Origin: Candidatus Nanohalarchaeota archaeon
Lineage (GTDB): Archaea; EX4484-52; B79-G9
Reading direction: 5' to 3'
DNA: 5,680 nucleotides
Assembly: GCA_017610545.1 (NCBI GenBank)
Contig: JAFCBV010000047.1
Coordinates: forward strand, 1 to 5,680
Shown: positions 5,222-5,680 of the stretch, piece by piece
Layout: every line of letters starts with the position of its first letter
Position numbering within the stretch: the first letter of the stretch is position 1
Notes under the pieces: generated by a model
What the model was told of the DNA's origin: nothing
Seen by the model: the letters and a program-made list of their open reading frames with translations, nothing else
The model's database searches: none
Program-made: the position numbers and the translations under genes

Positions 5222-5680
5222 ACAAGACAGCCCCCTTCTTTGTGTTCCGCCTGAAAATTTCAATTGGCATTTTCCTGGTAATTGAAGAAATATGCAGGAG
5301 CCCGTTGTCCGAGAGAAACATATGTTTTGTTGTCTTGATAGGAAATAATTTCCCGGAGGCTGCGCTGGCCAGAACCTCTTTTTTTGTAAGTTTCTGCCCC
5401 CTCCATGAGTCAAGCACAATTCGCTCATCAAAATAGTCAACATACATTACAGGGATGTTTCGTACTCCAAGCCCTTTCAATGCATTCAGCCTGTGGTGGC
5501 CGTCAAGAACGAGTTTCGTCTTTTTATCAGCAATAATCGGAAAATTCAGGCCTTCGTTAAGAATGCTTTTCTTAACCTCGTCGAGGTGCTTTTTGTCAGT
5601 GTGCTCGTGCTGTCTCAGAGATTCAATGCGCTCTGTTTTTAGTATTCCCGGGATTTTTTCAGTAAAAAAAAAAAAAAAAA
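5214..5680 (-). CDS. serK: ParB-fold free-serine kinase, SerK-like (N terminus not resolved)
   Basis: The frame runs from the window end to TGA 5214-5216, giving 154 codons. The C-terminal two thirds match what I recall of Thermococcus SerK, which phosphorylates free L-serine to O-phospho-L-serine using ADP. It has an H-E pair (QHEHTD, Glu25 of the visible part) aligning with the catalytic Glu30 of that enzyme, then LVLDGHHRLNAL (56-67), VDYFDE, and the tail LTKKEVL...FPIKTTKHMF. DGHHR is the nucleotide-binding loop of the ParB/SerK fold. No ATG, GTG or TTG occurs in frame between 5663 and 5625, and the bases before that are a poly-T run that would code for Phe residues. The true start therefore lies outside the window or is hidden by a sequence error. 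It overlaps cysK by 8 bp, which indicates coupled translation. A plain ParB-like DNA-binding role is less likely given the tail and the neighbour. Confidence 0.83.
   Translation of the reverse strand, partial: FFFFFTEKIPGILKTERIESLRQHEHTDKKHLDEVKKSILNEGLNFPIIADKKTKLVLDGHHRLNALKGLGVRNIPVMYVDYFDERIVLDSWRGQKLTKKEVLASAASGKLFPIKTTKHMFLSDNGLLHISSITRKMPIEIFRRNTKKGAVLYE
5664..5680. repeat. 17-base A homopolymer at the window end
   Basis: Seventeen A in a row close the window, which is poly-T within the serK frame. No other homopolymer here is longer than seven or eight bases. A sequencing or assembly artefact at a contig end is likely. A genuine T-rich upstream region is possible only if the serK start codon is unusual or the frame is shifted. 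Confidence 0.7.

Noticed and set aside
4949..5254. Open frame of 101 codons on + opposite cysK/serK
   Set aside because: Cys- and His-rich shadow of the cysK gene; no start signal and no family resemblance.
5222..5443. 74-codon N-terminal extension of cysK
   Set aside because: It is the out-of-frame shadow of serK. The family N terminus (NNIMELIGKTPM) begins just after ATG 5221.

Overview
The window reads as archaeal chromosome of moderate GC. The evidence is a tRNA-Ser gene with an intron at the archaeal 37/38 position, AT-rich TATA-like boxes upstream of most transcription units, Shine-Dalgarno matches to the archaeal anti-SD (GGAGG, GTGAT), an archaeal-type Trm112 protein, and a ParB-fold free-serine kinase of the SerK type next to a cysteine synthase. 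The sequence alone does not fix the lineage. A compact DPANN-like or euryarchaeal genome would fit. I see no mobile element, CRISPR array or phage gene, and no gene-free stretch longer than about 150 bases.

Left part (1-1150): the end of a two-helix membrane protein is followed, with no spacer, by a GTG-started Trm112-like zinc protein on the + strand. A metallo-beta-lactamase-fold hydrolase related to RNase Z runs towards it. The two stop codons share the 6-bp palindrome CTATAG. Middle (1184-3546): an intron-containing tRNA-Ser(GGA) on +, then on - a small two-helix membrane protein and a complete membrane proton-pumping pyrophosphatase of the K+-independent type. Between the pyrophosphatase and the next divergent gene lie three exact copies of the palindrome TTTATAAA at an exact 18-bp pitch, which probably form the divergent promoter region.

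Right part (3680-5680): an unrecognised soluble 163-residue protein on + converges on a minus-strand unit that reads serK (partial) - cysK - tRNA-Cys(GCA). By family knowledge, SerK makes O-phospho-L-serine from serine, and a CysK-type PLP enzyme can turn it into cysteine. The 8-bp serK/cysK overlap supports one pathway made from one mRNA. The tRNA that carries cysteine follows 26 bp after the cysK stop, although a TATA-like box over that stop means it could be transcribed separately.

The most interesting points are the cysteine-synthesis/tRNA-Cys linkage, the 18-bp TTTATAAA array, the relaxed splice motif of the tRNA-Ser intron, and the unknown 163-residue protein. The window ends in a 17-base A homopolymer that falls inside the serK reading frame and looks suspicious.
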